Source: CAVOBC01 sp963693635 (GTDB lineage Bacteria > Pseudomonadota > Gammaproteobacteria > Pseudomonadales > Azotimanducaceae). Taken from it: a DNA stretch of 10,465 nucleotides. A program made the translations under genes and the position numbers. Shown here in pieces: positions 1 to 6,124 of this stretch. The first letter of the stretch is position 1. Every line of letters starts with the position of its first letter. The stretch lies in contig CAVOBC010000149.1 in assembly GCA_963693635.1 (NCBI GenBank), forward strand, positions 1-10,465, given 5' to 3'. The notes under the pieces are model-generated. The model had not been told where the DNA came from. It did not search any database and worked only from the letters and a program-made list of their open reading frames with translations.

Positions 1-1
1 C

Positions 2-94
2 GGCTCGACAGCTGAGGACATTTATCACGAGATCATCACGTTGAGCGAAAACGCCGTCGAAGCATTGTCGGCGCTGGAAGAATTTTTGAGTTGA
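2..94 (+). CDS. C-terminal end of an upstream protein, possibly YjfI/DUF2170
   Basis: An open frame enters from the left edge and stops at TGA 92-94. It gives 30 residues, including DIYHEIITLSENAVEALSAL and ending EEFLS, an acidic helical tail. The stop is 26 bp before the start of the PspA-family gene on the same strand, so the two are probably co-transcribed. In enterobacteria the gene directly before the YjfJ/YjfK pair is yjfI (DUF2170), which makes that the best guess. The guess rests on gene order; the fragment is too short for recognition by its own sequence. Confidence 0.55.
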   Translation, partial: GSTAEDIYHEIITLSENAVEALSALEEFLS

Positions 95-104
95 ACCGTC
101 CCCG

Positions 105-111
105 AAGGAGG
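105..111 (+). promoter_or_regulatory. Strong Shine-Dalgarno of the PspA-family gene
   Basis: AAGGAGG lies 9 bases before ATG 121 and is a near-perfect match to the anti-SD. It is the strongest ribosome binding site in this cluster. The next gene (start 810) has none and appears to be coupled by overlap. Confidence 0.8.
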
Positions 112-120
112 AGATAGTCC

Positions 121-813
121 ATGAGCGTACTGAAGAAAATCATGACTGCATTTAGAGGTGGTGCCCGTGAAGTTGGCGAATTGATCGTCGACGCCAATGG
201 CACGCGCATTTTTGAGCAGGAGATTCGCGATGCGGAGCAGCACTTGAACAAAGCCAAGCAAGATTTGACCGACGTGATGGCCAAGCAAATGCAGGCGTCG
301 CGCAAGGTCGAGTCGCTGAAGAAAGAAGTCTCGGAGCATGAAGTGTTTGCGGGTCAGGCCCTTGACAAGGGCAACGAGGATCTGGCGCTTGAGATTGCTG
401 AGAAGATAGCGACACTTGAGTCAGATCTCGCCGAACAGCAGCAGGTGCATGACACGTTCGCCAACCACGTGGCACGCCTCAAAGACCTGGTCAAGAAGAC
501 CGAGCGGCAGCTCAAGGAATACGAGCGCCAACTCTCGATGGTCAAGACGACCGAGAGTGTGCAGAAGGCGAGCGCGGCGATCACCGACAACTTTGCGTCG
601 AGCAGTTCACGGATTCTGTCCGCCAAGGACTCGCTGGAGCGGATCAAGCAGCGCCAGCAAGACAACTTTGATCGCATGGAAGCGGCCCAGGAGCTGGCGG
701 ACGAAGAGTCTGACAAGAGTCTCACTGACAAGATGCGCTCAGCCGGCATCGGTGAGGAGTCGAATAACGCGGGCTCGGTGCTTGATCGGATCAAGTCCAG
801 CCGCGGATCATGA
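121..813 (+). CDS. PspA/IM30 family protein (YjfJ-like)
   Basis: A 230-residue, highly charged, almost wholly helical protein. It starts with a short amphipathic segment (MSVLKKIMTAFRGGAREV), and continuous heptad-like coiled coil runs from about residue 25 to 150. A second helical part rich in Q, E and R follows (about 165-205). Length and layout match the PspA/IM30 (PF04012) family, whose members polymerise on the inner face of the cytoplasmic membrane and protect it under stress. The following DUF2491 gene makes the YjfJ type more likely than the pspABC regulon type. ATG 121 has an excellent SD, and the stop overlaps the next start (ATGA at 810-813). Family assignment is firm; the exact physiological role is inferred. 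Confidence 0.9.
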   Translation: MSVLKKIMTAFRGGAREVGELIVDANGTRIFEQEIRDAEQHLNKAKQDLTDVMAKQMQASRKVESLKKEVSEHEVFAGQALDKGNEDLALEIAEKIATLESDLAEQQQVHDTFANHVARLKDLVKKTERQLKEYERQLSMVKTTESVQKASAAITDNFASSSSRILSAKDSLERIKQRQQDNFDRMEAAQELADEESDKSLTDKMRSAGIGEESNNAGSVLDRIKSSRGS

Positions 814-1451
814 AGTCATTCGTCAAGGGCCTCTTCGGACGCAAGTCCAAGGGGTCCCGGCGTCTTGAGCATCCACGTGACCTGATGCGTGGTGACATGA
901 TTGGTCTCAACGACAGCTTCGCCTTGCCACCGGAACTACGCGGCAAGCCGTTTCGGGTAGTGGGCGTCAACACCTACCAGTTCGAGCATGAGTTCGACAC
1001 AAGCTTCACGCTCGAAAGTGATACCGATGAACGTATAGACCTCATCGTCGAGAATGACAGCGGGCTTGAACGGCTCGCGATCTCCATGACAATCGAAAGA
1101 GACGTCGTCGGGACCTTGTTCGACCTTGATGAGTTTGCAAAGGTCTTTGATGGGGATGAGCCCGCCGCGCTCGTCCTGTTACCCGGCGCAGGTTGTGAGC
1201 GTTGGGTCACCGATCGCTACCATCAGGTCGCGCAGGCCGAGCGCGGCTATTACTACGAAAAAGACTATCGGGCTACCCGCCCGCCAGGTGACGAGGGTGA
1301 AGGGGAACCGTTCGACTATTTCCAACTTGTCAGCGAAGGCGGCGAGCACGCGCTTGAGATTGAAGTGTTTGGCGACGGTGAGACTGAGGTCATTGTGACC
1401 ATCTACCGGCCCGTCGATGACATTCACGACTTGTGGCCATCGGCGGAATGA
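810..1451 (+). CDS. DUF2491 family protein (YjfK-like)
   Basis: A 213-residue soluble protein, acidic after a basic N-terminus (MKSFVKGLFGRKSKGSRR). The segments HPRDLMRGDMIGLNDSF, LPPELRGKPFRVVGVNTYQ and GYYYEKDYRATRP are what I recognise as DUF2491/YjfK signatures. Length fits YjfK (about 220 aa). There is no signal peptide or membrane segment. The ATG overlaps the PspA-family stop by 4 bp and no SD is visible, so translation is probably coupled and the two proteins made together. Comparative genomics links DUF2491 to PspA and ion-channel genes in predicted envelope-stress systems. Its biochemical activity is unknown. Confidence 0.87.
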   Translation: MKSFVKGLFGRKSKGSRRLEHPRDLMRGDMIGLNDSFALPPELRGKPFRVVGVNTYQFEHEFDTSFTLESDTDERIDLIVENDSGLERLAISMTIERDVVGTLFDLDEFAKVFDGDEPAALVLLPGAGCERWVTDRYHQVAQAERGYYYEKDYRATRPPGDEGEGEPFDYFQLVSEGGEHALEIEVFGDGETEVIVTIYRPVDDIHDLWPSAE

Positions 1452-1496
1452 ACTCGGGACTTAGGTGTCCCTTTACGAACGGTCCGGCGGTGCGTT

Positions 1497-1838
1497 GTGA
1501 CTGACCCAAAGTCTCCGAACACAGCGGATCGGTGGGAGAACGAGAAGAAGGCTGTACGTGCTGTGCAGGTCGCGTTCGACGTCGGTGACGAGGTCAACCA
1601 GCGGATTCGCCTCGAAGCTGCGGAGCAGGGCATCAATCCGCCCGACCGGGTTCGTCAGATCCTCGGTCTTCCCAGCAATCGGAAGCCCCAGCGGCCAAGA
1701 CTGACGATCTCACTGACGGAAGAGGATTTCCGCCTGCTCGCGGAACGGTTTTCGGTTGACGTTGATGATCGCCTCAAAATCAGGCAAGTTGCGGCCGAGA
1801 GACTTATACGGCATTTGAACGAAGCCGGGGCTGACTAG
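1497..1838 (+). CDS. Small protein with two ribbon-helix-helix-like units
   Basis: A 113-residue protein starting at GTG 1497, with no clear SD, 45 bp after the DUF2491 gene. Two consecutive units each show a short alternating strand followed by two helices. Residues 20-58 contain VQVAFDVGDEVNQRIRLEAA, a turn, then DRVRQILGL. Residues 66-107 contain RLTISLTEEDFRLLAERF, then LKIRQVAAERLIRHL. This pattern resembles the ribbon-helix-helix fold of MetJ/Arc/CopG-type DNA-binding proteins, so it may be a local regulator of the PspA-family/channel cluster. Two RHH-like units in one chain would fold as an intramolecular dimer, which is unusual. I do not recognise a named family. The TAG stop lies inside the first direct repeat (1835-1842) of the structured element, so the original C-terminus may have been altered by that insertion. 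Confidence 0.7.
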   Translation: MTDPKSPNTADRWENEKKAVRAVQVAFDVGDEVNQRIRLEAAEQGINPPDRVRQILGLPSNRKPQRPRLTISLTEEDFRLLAERFSVDVDDRLKIRQVAAERLIRHLNEAGAD

Positions 1839-2003
1839 CAAGTTCCGGTCCCAGAACTATGTTCTGGGGCGGGTACTGGCGAGCGGTGCAGGGATGCACC
1901 GCCATTCTCTGTAAGCCTCTTTACTGCAAGATCATGCGAGGTTTGCTTGCAAGCCGACTCCCAAAATTGTCAGGATGACAGTTTTGGGACAGGAACTAGC
2001 AAG
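1835..2003 (+). repeat. Structured interspersed repeat, copy A (MITE/REP-like)
   Basis: It is bracketed by a perfect 8-bp direct repeat CTAGCAAG (1835-1842 and 1996-2003). Inside are imperfect terminal inverted repeats: TTCCGGTCCCA (1843-1853) against the complement of TGGGACAGGAA (1985-1995), 10 of 11 matching. Four hairpins follow one another. HP1 is 1841-1857/1861-1877 (loop TAT, two mismatches and one wobble). HP2 is 1883-1890/1895-1902 (perfect 8 bp, loop GGGA). HP3 is 1911-1919/1938-1946. HP4 is 1960-1972/1976-1988 (13 pairs with one G-U, loop GGA). Copy B at 8396-8583 has the same architecture and long stretches of identity, including all of HP2. The interior is 153 bp and has no plausible gene. 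Orientation follows copy B and is arbitrary. Confidence 0.85.
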
Positions 2004-2264
2004 CTGTTCGTAGATGATTCTGGATCGAGAATCAGGTTAACAGCCGTCGTGGTGGGTCGGGTGCCAGCGAACGACCGGGAAGAAGGCAAAGGCTGCCATC
2101 ATCAACGGCATCTCCGGGAGTCGGCAACGGCCGGGTGTTCATCTCGTCGTCAGGTGCGGTTAGCCCCGAGGGTCTCGGTTATAAGGCATTTGGGCGCAGG
2201 CAACTGCCAGCAGGAGGCCCATGGTGACTGTACTGAAAGGAAGGGCTGTAACAAAGGATCGTGC
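2004..2264 (+). other. Non-coding leader before the channel gene
   Basis: These 261 bp lie between the repeat and the channel start. A frame stays open through them into the channel gene from a TTG inside the repeat (1947). The translated stretch is basic and Cys-rich with no domain character, so I treat it as non-coding. A 15-codon frame at 2221-2268 (ATG three bases after AGGAGG) ends with a TGA that overlaps the preferred GTG start of the channel. It could be a leader peptide or chance. I see no clear promoter or terminator. Confidence 0.4.
2253..2258 (+). promoter_or_regulatory. Ribosome binding site deciding the channel start
   Basis: AAAGGA sits 6 bases before GTG 2265. The in-frame ATG at 2283 has only the weak TTAGGG close upstream. 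This favours the GTG as the start of the channel protein. Confidence 0.5.
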
Positions 2265-3365
2265 GTGATCAAGATTAGGGCTATGAACTGGCGCCGTCGG
2301 CGCCAGGTGTGGTACAGGCAACAGACAACGACAGATCGCAAGCGTACGATCGCACGCCTCTTGCTCATGCTATGTGCGCTCGCTGTGACCAATGTCATTT
2401 CAATGGTGGCCTTCGAGGACCTTTCTGTCTGGGACTCGGTGTGGCTGACCATGACCACCATGACCACCGTTGGGTACGGGGATATCTCCGCGAGTTCAGT
2501 ACCGGGCAGGTTGACAACCATCCTTCTCATGTACGTATTTGGTATCTTTCTGCTGGCGCAGATCGCAGGAGAGTGGATAGATTTTCGGATTGATCGTCGC
2601 GACCGCATGCGCAAAGGACTTTGGAGGTGGAATATGCAGGATCACATTCTCATCATTAATGCGCCGAGGAACGGTGGCAGGTACCTACAGATTCTCGTCG
2701 AGCAGATCCTCAAGACCGAGTCTCTGCGGGACTATCCGATTCAGATCTTTTCGCCAGATTTTCCCGATGGTCTGCCGTCAGAACTGGCGGCTCTCGGTGT
2801 CGTCCTTCACCATGGGAGGCCCGAAGGGCGGGACTCGTTGGACGATGTCGACGTATCTCATGCATCCAATATCATTATAATGTCATCGGATACCGATGAT
2901 CCCCGTGCTGACAGCGTTACGCTGGACATTCTGGATCAACTCCAGCACGTCTGCGTCGGCGCTCACATCATTGCCGAATGCGTCCTCGATGAGAATCGAA
3001 GGCGCGTGCTTGAGCACGGTGCGCACGCCGTCATTCGCCCCGTGCGGGCCTATCCGGAACTCATGGTGCGTGCGTTGGCGGCACCGGGTTCCGAGATGAT
3101 TCTGGAGAACCTGTTTCAGTATGAGGGAGTGCATGCGATGCGCTATGACGTCGATTTCGCAGGCAAGAACTGGGGTCGCCTCGCGGCTGGCTTGCTGGCC
3201 CAGGGGCTAGGCACGCCGCTTGGATTCGTCGACGCCGATGGGCAACTTACACTGAACCCGCGGATCGACACAGACGTGAGCGGGGATGCGTTGTTCCTGA
3301 TGGTCAATCATGACCGCGTGGCCGACCTTGCCGACGTGGCGCGTTGTGTCGCGGCGACCGACTGA
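2265..3365 (+). CDS. Two-TM potassium channel with RCK/TrkA-N-like cytoplasmic domain
   Basis: A 366-residue protein from GTG 2265 (360 from ATG 2283). A basic N-terminus is followed by TM1 (about residues 32-50, LLLMLCALAVTNVISMVAF) and a pore helix. The K+ selectivity filter TVGYGD is at 68-73, and TM2 at about 83-103 (LTTILLMYVFGIFLLAQIAG). It is a minimal KcsA/MthK-like pore. The rest is cytoplasmic with Rossmann-like alternation: DHILIINAPRNGGRYLQIL from about 126, then YPIQIFSPDFP, SNIIIMSSD and HIIAECVLDENRR. A C-terminal part ends LFLMVNHDRVADL, as in RCK_C. The usual Gly-rich GxGxxG of RCK domains is replaced by NAPRNGG, so nucleotide binding may be altered or lost. Ion-channel genes recur beside PspA/DUF2491 pairs, suggesting a role in the same membrane response. 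The channel identity is firm; its ligand is unknown. Confidence 0.87.
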   Translation: MIKIRAMNWRRRRQVWYRQQTTTDRKRTIARLLLMLCALAVTNVISMVAFEDLSVWDSVWLTMTTMTTVGYGDISASSVPGRLTTILLMYVFGIFLLAQIAGEWIDFRIDRRDRMRKGLWRWNMQDHILIINAPRNGGRYLQILVEQILKTESLRDYPIQIFSPDFPDGLPSELAALGVVLHHGRPEGRDSLDDVDVSHASNIIIMSSDTDDPRADSVTLDILDQLQHVCVGAHIIAECVLDENRRRVLEHGAHAVIRPVRAYPELMVRALAAPGSEMILENLFQYEGVHAMRYDVDFAGKNWGRLAAGLLAQGLGTPLGFVDADGQLTLNPRIDTDVSGDALFLMVNHDRVADLADVARCVAATD

Positions 3366-3430
3366 CGCGGCGGCGATGCAAAATATCCCAGTCCGAAAGC
3401 GGAATCTGTATTGCGCGGTGAGGGGCGGGG

Positions 3431-4012
3431 TTGGTCGCTGAGTCCCGTGATTGGCTCGCCAATGTTCGGTTGGTGGTTGCCCTGTTGGCATTGCTGTGGG
3501 CAATCGAGGGGCTGAACACGCTAACCGGCCACGCGTTCAACGTCTTCGGTATCTATCCGCGACGACTCGAGAGCCTGCCGGGCATCCTCCTTTGGCCATT
3601 CCTGCACGGGCATCTGCATCATCTGTTGATGAACACGATGCCGTTTCTCATCCTGGGCTCACTGGTTGCTTTGCGCGGACCATGGGTCTTCGTTAAGACA
3701 TCCGTTCTGATCCTGCTGCTCTCCGGCACGTGTGTCTGGTTGTTCGGTCGAAGCGCGTTTCATATTGGCGCAAGCGGCCTCGTCTTCGGGTACTTTGGAT
3801 TTCTGGTTGCTGTCGGTCTGTACGAGCGGCGAATCGTTTCGCTCGCGATCGCATCCGTGACCTTGTTCTACTATGGCGGAATGATATTCGGGGTTTTGCC
3901 GGTCAACAGCTTCGTTTCCTGGGAGGGCCATCTTTTTGGTCTGGTTGCGGGTATCGTTGCGGCACGCACGTTCGCCGCGCGCCGGGGACCTGCTGAAGAA
4001 TCGGCAAGCTAG
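3431..4012 (+). CDS. Rhomboid family intramembrane serine protease
   Basis: A 193-residue hydrophobic protein with about six membrane segments and almost no soluble part. The order of motifs is that of bacterial rhomboids: WPFLHGHLHHLLMNTMPFLI (about 55-74, with the conserved His and Asn68), GASGLVFGYFG (113-123, nucleophile Ser115), and EGHLFGLVAG (165-174, catalytic His167). The Ser/His dyad is intact, so it should be an active intramembrane protease cutting transmembrane substrates, which cannot be named. An in-frame stop at 3419-3421 forces a start at or after TTG 3431, which has GAGGGG 5 bases upstream. It lies 65 bp after the channel gene on the same strand, so co-transcription is possible but not shown. 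Confidence 0.88.
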   Translation: MVAESRDWLANVRLVVALLALLWAIEGLNTLTGHAFNVFGIYPRRLESLPGILLWPFLHGHLHHLLMNTMPFLILGSLVALRGPWVFVKTSVLILLLSGTCVWLFGRSAFHIGASGLVFGYFGFLVAVGLYERRIVSLAIASVTLFYYGGMIFGVLPVNSFVSWEGHLFGLVAGIVAARTFAARRGPAEESAS

Positions 4013-4127
4013 TGCCTGCCGCCTGGCATTTGTCCGACAGATCTCCTGGCACGGTCGAAAACTGACCCGGTGACAGGCGACATGGGTCCGCATGGCATGG
4101 CATGGCCGGTGCGGGATGTGAGATGAG

Positions 4128-4580
4128 GTGGAACTCAACGTACTTTCGCTTGGGGGTGATCAGATCTTGAATGCAATAGATCATGCTGACGACTTCCCCT
4201 CGCTGCGGGGTGCCCGCTATCTTTCACTCAAGACGTTCAGGAAGTCCGGGGTCGGCGTGCCGACCCCGGTGTGGTTTGCGCATCAGGGCGATGCGCTGGT
4301 GGTCTACAGCAAGGCGAACGCAGGCAAGATCAAGCGGCTGCGCATGAGTGAGTCTTGTGAGGTTGCGGTTTGCGATGTCCGCGGACGCCTGGCGGGTGAA
4401 TGGTTGGCCGCAGAAGGTGTTATCGTAACTAACGACGCGGAGCGCCGCGAGATCATGTCGGCACTTGCCGCCAAGTACGGCTGGCAGCTACGGCTACTCA
4501 ACTTTTTTGCCTGGTTGGCCGGCCGCATCAAGCAGAGGGCTGTGATCAGGATCACGGCGCCAGGCGTCGGTCCCGGGTAA
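4128..4580 (+). CDS. PPOX-class (probable F420/flavin-dependent) split-barrel protein
   Basis: About 150 residues. From residue 27 it reads GARYLSLKTFRKSGVGVPTP, then VWFAHQGDALVVYSKANAGK and IKRLRMSESCEVAVCDVRGR. These are the hallmark strands of the small pyridoxamine-phosphate-oxidase-like split barrel, in the subgroup called PPOX-class F420-dependent (Rv2061-like). The C-terminal segment has a single helix, LRLLNFFAWLAGRI, then a closing strand. Known relatives bind F420, FMN or haem; the cofactor here cannot be read from the sequence. The start is uncertain: GTG 4128 is the longest choice. TTG 4167, 10 bases after GGGGG, gives 137 residues, which is also close to family length. Confidence 0.78.
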   Translation: MELNVLSLGGDQILNAIDHADDFPSLRGARYLSLKTFRKSGVGVPTPVWFAHQGDALVVYSKANAGKIKRLRMSESCEVAVCDVRGRLAGEWLAAEGVIVTNDAERREIMSALAAKYGWQLRLLNFFAWLAGRIKQRAVIRITAPGVGPG

Positions 4581-4688
4581 GCCCTCAGGCGTGGGCGCAG
4601 CGCAGCCTGGATGGGCAGACCGGTGTTATTGCAGCCGCAGCCCTCGCGCGCGCTGCGGGGTAGGACGAAGGTCATTGAGAAGGAACGG

Positions 4689-5378
4689 ATGGGCCAATTC
4701 GACGGTTTTGGAGCAAACGCCCTCGGGTTCCTCGCAGAACTTGCAGAGAACAACAGGCGAGACTGGTTCGACGCCAACAAATCGCGATATGAAGCAGAGA
4801 TCGTCGACGTTGGGTTTGACTTCATCAACGCGATGGTCGCTGAACTTGCGTCGATCAGCCCGCACTTTGAGGCGATCCCCAGGAAGACTGGCGGGTCGAT
4901 GCAGCGCATCTATCGGGACACCCGGTTCAGCAAAGACAAGACGCCCTACAAGACGCATCTTGGTTTTCACTTTCTCCACAATGTTGGCAAGGGCATCTGC
5001 GCGCCCAGCTTCTATGTGCATGTGGATACCGAGGGTGGATTCGCCGGCATTGGTATCTGGCGACCAGATACGGCATCGTGCCAGGCAATCCGAACGGCGA
5101 TTGTTAGCTCGCGGCGCGCGTGGCATCGGGCGGCGCATGGTGGTGCCTTCCGTCGGCATTTCATGCGCGATGGCGCCTCGCTCAAGCGACCGCCGAAGGG
5201 CATTGACGCGGCCGATCCGGACATTAACGACTTGAAGCGCAAAGACTTTCTCGGTCGGATGGCACTTTCCCCGGAAGATCTTCGCGCAGCGGACTTTGCC
5301 GGGCGTCTGGGCAGCGCCTTCGCCACAAGCAAACCCTTCGTAAAATTCCTCTGCAAGGCTGTGGATGCCCCCTTGTAA
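4689..5378 (+). CDS. DUF2461 family protein
   Basis: A 229-residue soluble protein. The opening FDGFGANALGFLAELAENNR followed by RDWFDANKSRYE, then RIYRDTRFSKDKTPYKTHLG at about 85-104, are the recognisable signature of DUF2461 (TIGR02453). That family is widespread and of unknown biochemical role. The central part has FYVHVD and GIGIW, typical of its beta sheet. ATG 4689 has AAGGA four bases upstream and gives the usual family length; the frame is open farther upstream to about 4611 without family sequence. The gene starts 108 bp after the PPOX gene and probably forms its own unit. Confidence 0.85.
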   Translation: MGQFDGFGANALGFLAELAENNRRDWFDANKSRYEAEIVDVGFDFINAMVAELASISPHFEAIPRKTGGSMQRIYRDTRFSKDKTPYKTHLGFHFLHNVGKGICAPSFYVHVDTEGGFAGIGIWRPDTASCQAIRTAIVSSRRAWHRAAHGGAFRRHFMRDGASLKRPPKGIDAADPDINDLKRKDFLGRMALSPEDLRAADFAGRLGSAFATSKPFVKFLCKAVDAPL

Positions 5379-5440
5379 CGATGGGACGATGAACCTGTCC
5401 ATCTCTCGCCTGCGACGAACAGGTCATGTCGACGGAGTTG

Positions 5441-5505
5441 TGATTTGAATGGGCTGTCATTTTGCAAGATCAGTCATTTGAAAGAGCAGGCATTTGCAAG
5501 AGTGA
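5441..5505 (+). repeat. Four-unit degenerate 16-bp tandem repeat upstream of the Mo-hydroxylase operon
   Basis: Four consecutive units share the core (T/G)(C/G)ATTTG(A/C)AAGAGCAG: 5441-5456 (TGATTTGAATGGGCTG), 5457-5473 (one base longer), 5474-5489 (TCATTTGAAAGAGCAG) and 5490-5505 (GCATTTGCAAGAGTGA). Unit 1 differs from unit 3 at four of 16 positions. The array ends about 100 bp before ATG 5606, within the 227-bp gap after the DUF2461 gene. That is a sensible place for an array of regulator sites, but no regulator is known and slippage-born repeats are an alternative. Confidence 0.55.
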
Positions 5506-5605
5506 CATCGCGAAAAACACGGGCGCAACGGAGAACGTCGACAACGGACGTGATTAGAAATACAAGAAATCAACGACAACAATTGACAATTTGGGGGTAG
5601 GTACG

Positions 5606-6124
5606 ATGGCGCGATATGACCTCGTCGTTAACGGCGAAAAGAAACGCCTTGATGCGGAGCCGAATATGCCGCTCTTATGGGCACTCCGCGATCGACTGGC
5701 CCTCGTGGGCACAAAATATGGCTGCGGCATTGGGTTGTGCGGCGCGTGCACCGTGCATCTGGACGGGGCCGCCGTGCGCTCGTGTTCGGTCCGCATCGCT
5801 GACGTGGGTAAACGTGAGGTGACCACGATCGAGGGGCTCGCGAGCGGCGACGATCTGCACCCGTTGCAGGAGGCATGGATTGAGTTGGACGTGCCCCAAT
5901 GCGGCTATTGCCAGGCCGGGCAGATCATGTCGGCGGCAGCACTGCTCGCGAACAATCCGAAGCCGGGGGACGATGATATCGATGCGGCGATGGCGGGCAA
6001 TTATTGTCGTTGTGGAACGTATGTGCGGATTCGCGCGGCGATCCACAAAGCGGCTGCCGTCAGCGGCGTCTCGCACTGGAGTCCGGACGACGCCCGGGAT
6101 GATGCAGAGGGGGCAAACGCATGA
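5606..6124 (+). CDS. iorA: [2Fe-2S] subunit of a xanthine-oxidase-family hydroxylase (IorA-like)
   Basis: A 172-residue protein with both iron-sulfur domains of this family. The plant-ferredoxin-type cluster uses Cys40, Cys45, Cys48 and Cys60 (CGIGLCGACTVHLDG then RSC). The helical C-terminal cluster uses Cys99, Cys102, Cys134 and Cys136 (QCGYCQAGQIMSAAALL, then NYCRCGTY). It carries electrons from the molybdenum centre of the partner subunit to an external acceptor. Length fits small subunits such as isoquinoline 1-oxidoreductase alpha. ATG 5606 follows a G-rich SD (GGGGGTAGG); a TTG five codons upstream is in frame but less likely. The stop overlaps the next start by 4 bp. It has no Tat signal of its own and is probably carried out with its partner. 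The substrate is unknown, so the symbol marks the family only. Confidence 0.88.
   Translation: MARYDLVVNGEKKRLDAEPNMPLLWALRDRLALVGTKYGCGIGLCGACTVHLDGAAVRSCSVRIADVGKREVTTIEGLASGDDLHPLQEAWIELDVPQCGYCQAGQIMSAAALLANNPKPGDDDIDAAMAGNYCRCGTYVRIRAAIHKAAAVSGVSHWSPDDARDDAEGANA

Noticed and set aside
1947..2264. Extension of the channel protein upstream to TTG 1947 (112 extra residues)
   Set aside because: The added residues run through the structured repeat and a stretch with no domain character. A better ribosome binding site precedes GTG 2265, and the channel fold starts normally after it.
4010..4056. Further repeat copy after the rhomboid gene (CTAGTGCCTGCC)
   Set aside because: About 12 bases resemble the left end of copy B, but HP2 to HP4 are missing and similarity stops at once. 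GTGCC/GGCAC pairing over a long loop is probably chance.
4091..4108. ATGGC triplicate as a functional microrepeat
   Set aside because: Three short units in non-coding sequence with no context; likely slippage or chance.
4626..5402. Long - strand frame opposite the DUF2461 gene
   Set aside because: It is a shadow of the + strand gene, whose family motifs are clear; the - frame has no recognisable domain.
5583..5588. TTGACA as a -35 box before the Mo-hydroxylase operon
   Set aside because: At normal spacing the -10 would fall at or beyond ATG 5606, and no -10-like sequence is there.
5573..5595. Remnant of the repeat's terminal hairpin (CAACAATTG and ACAATTTGGGG)
   Set aside because: Short A/T-rich similarity only. 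The stem does not form, and none of the other blocks of the element are present.
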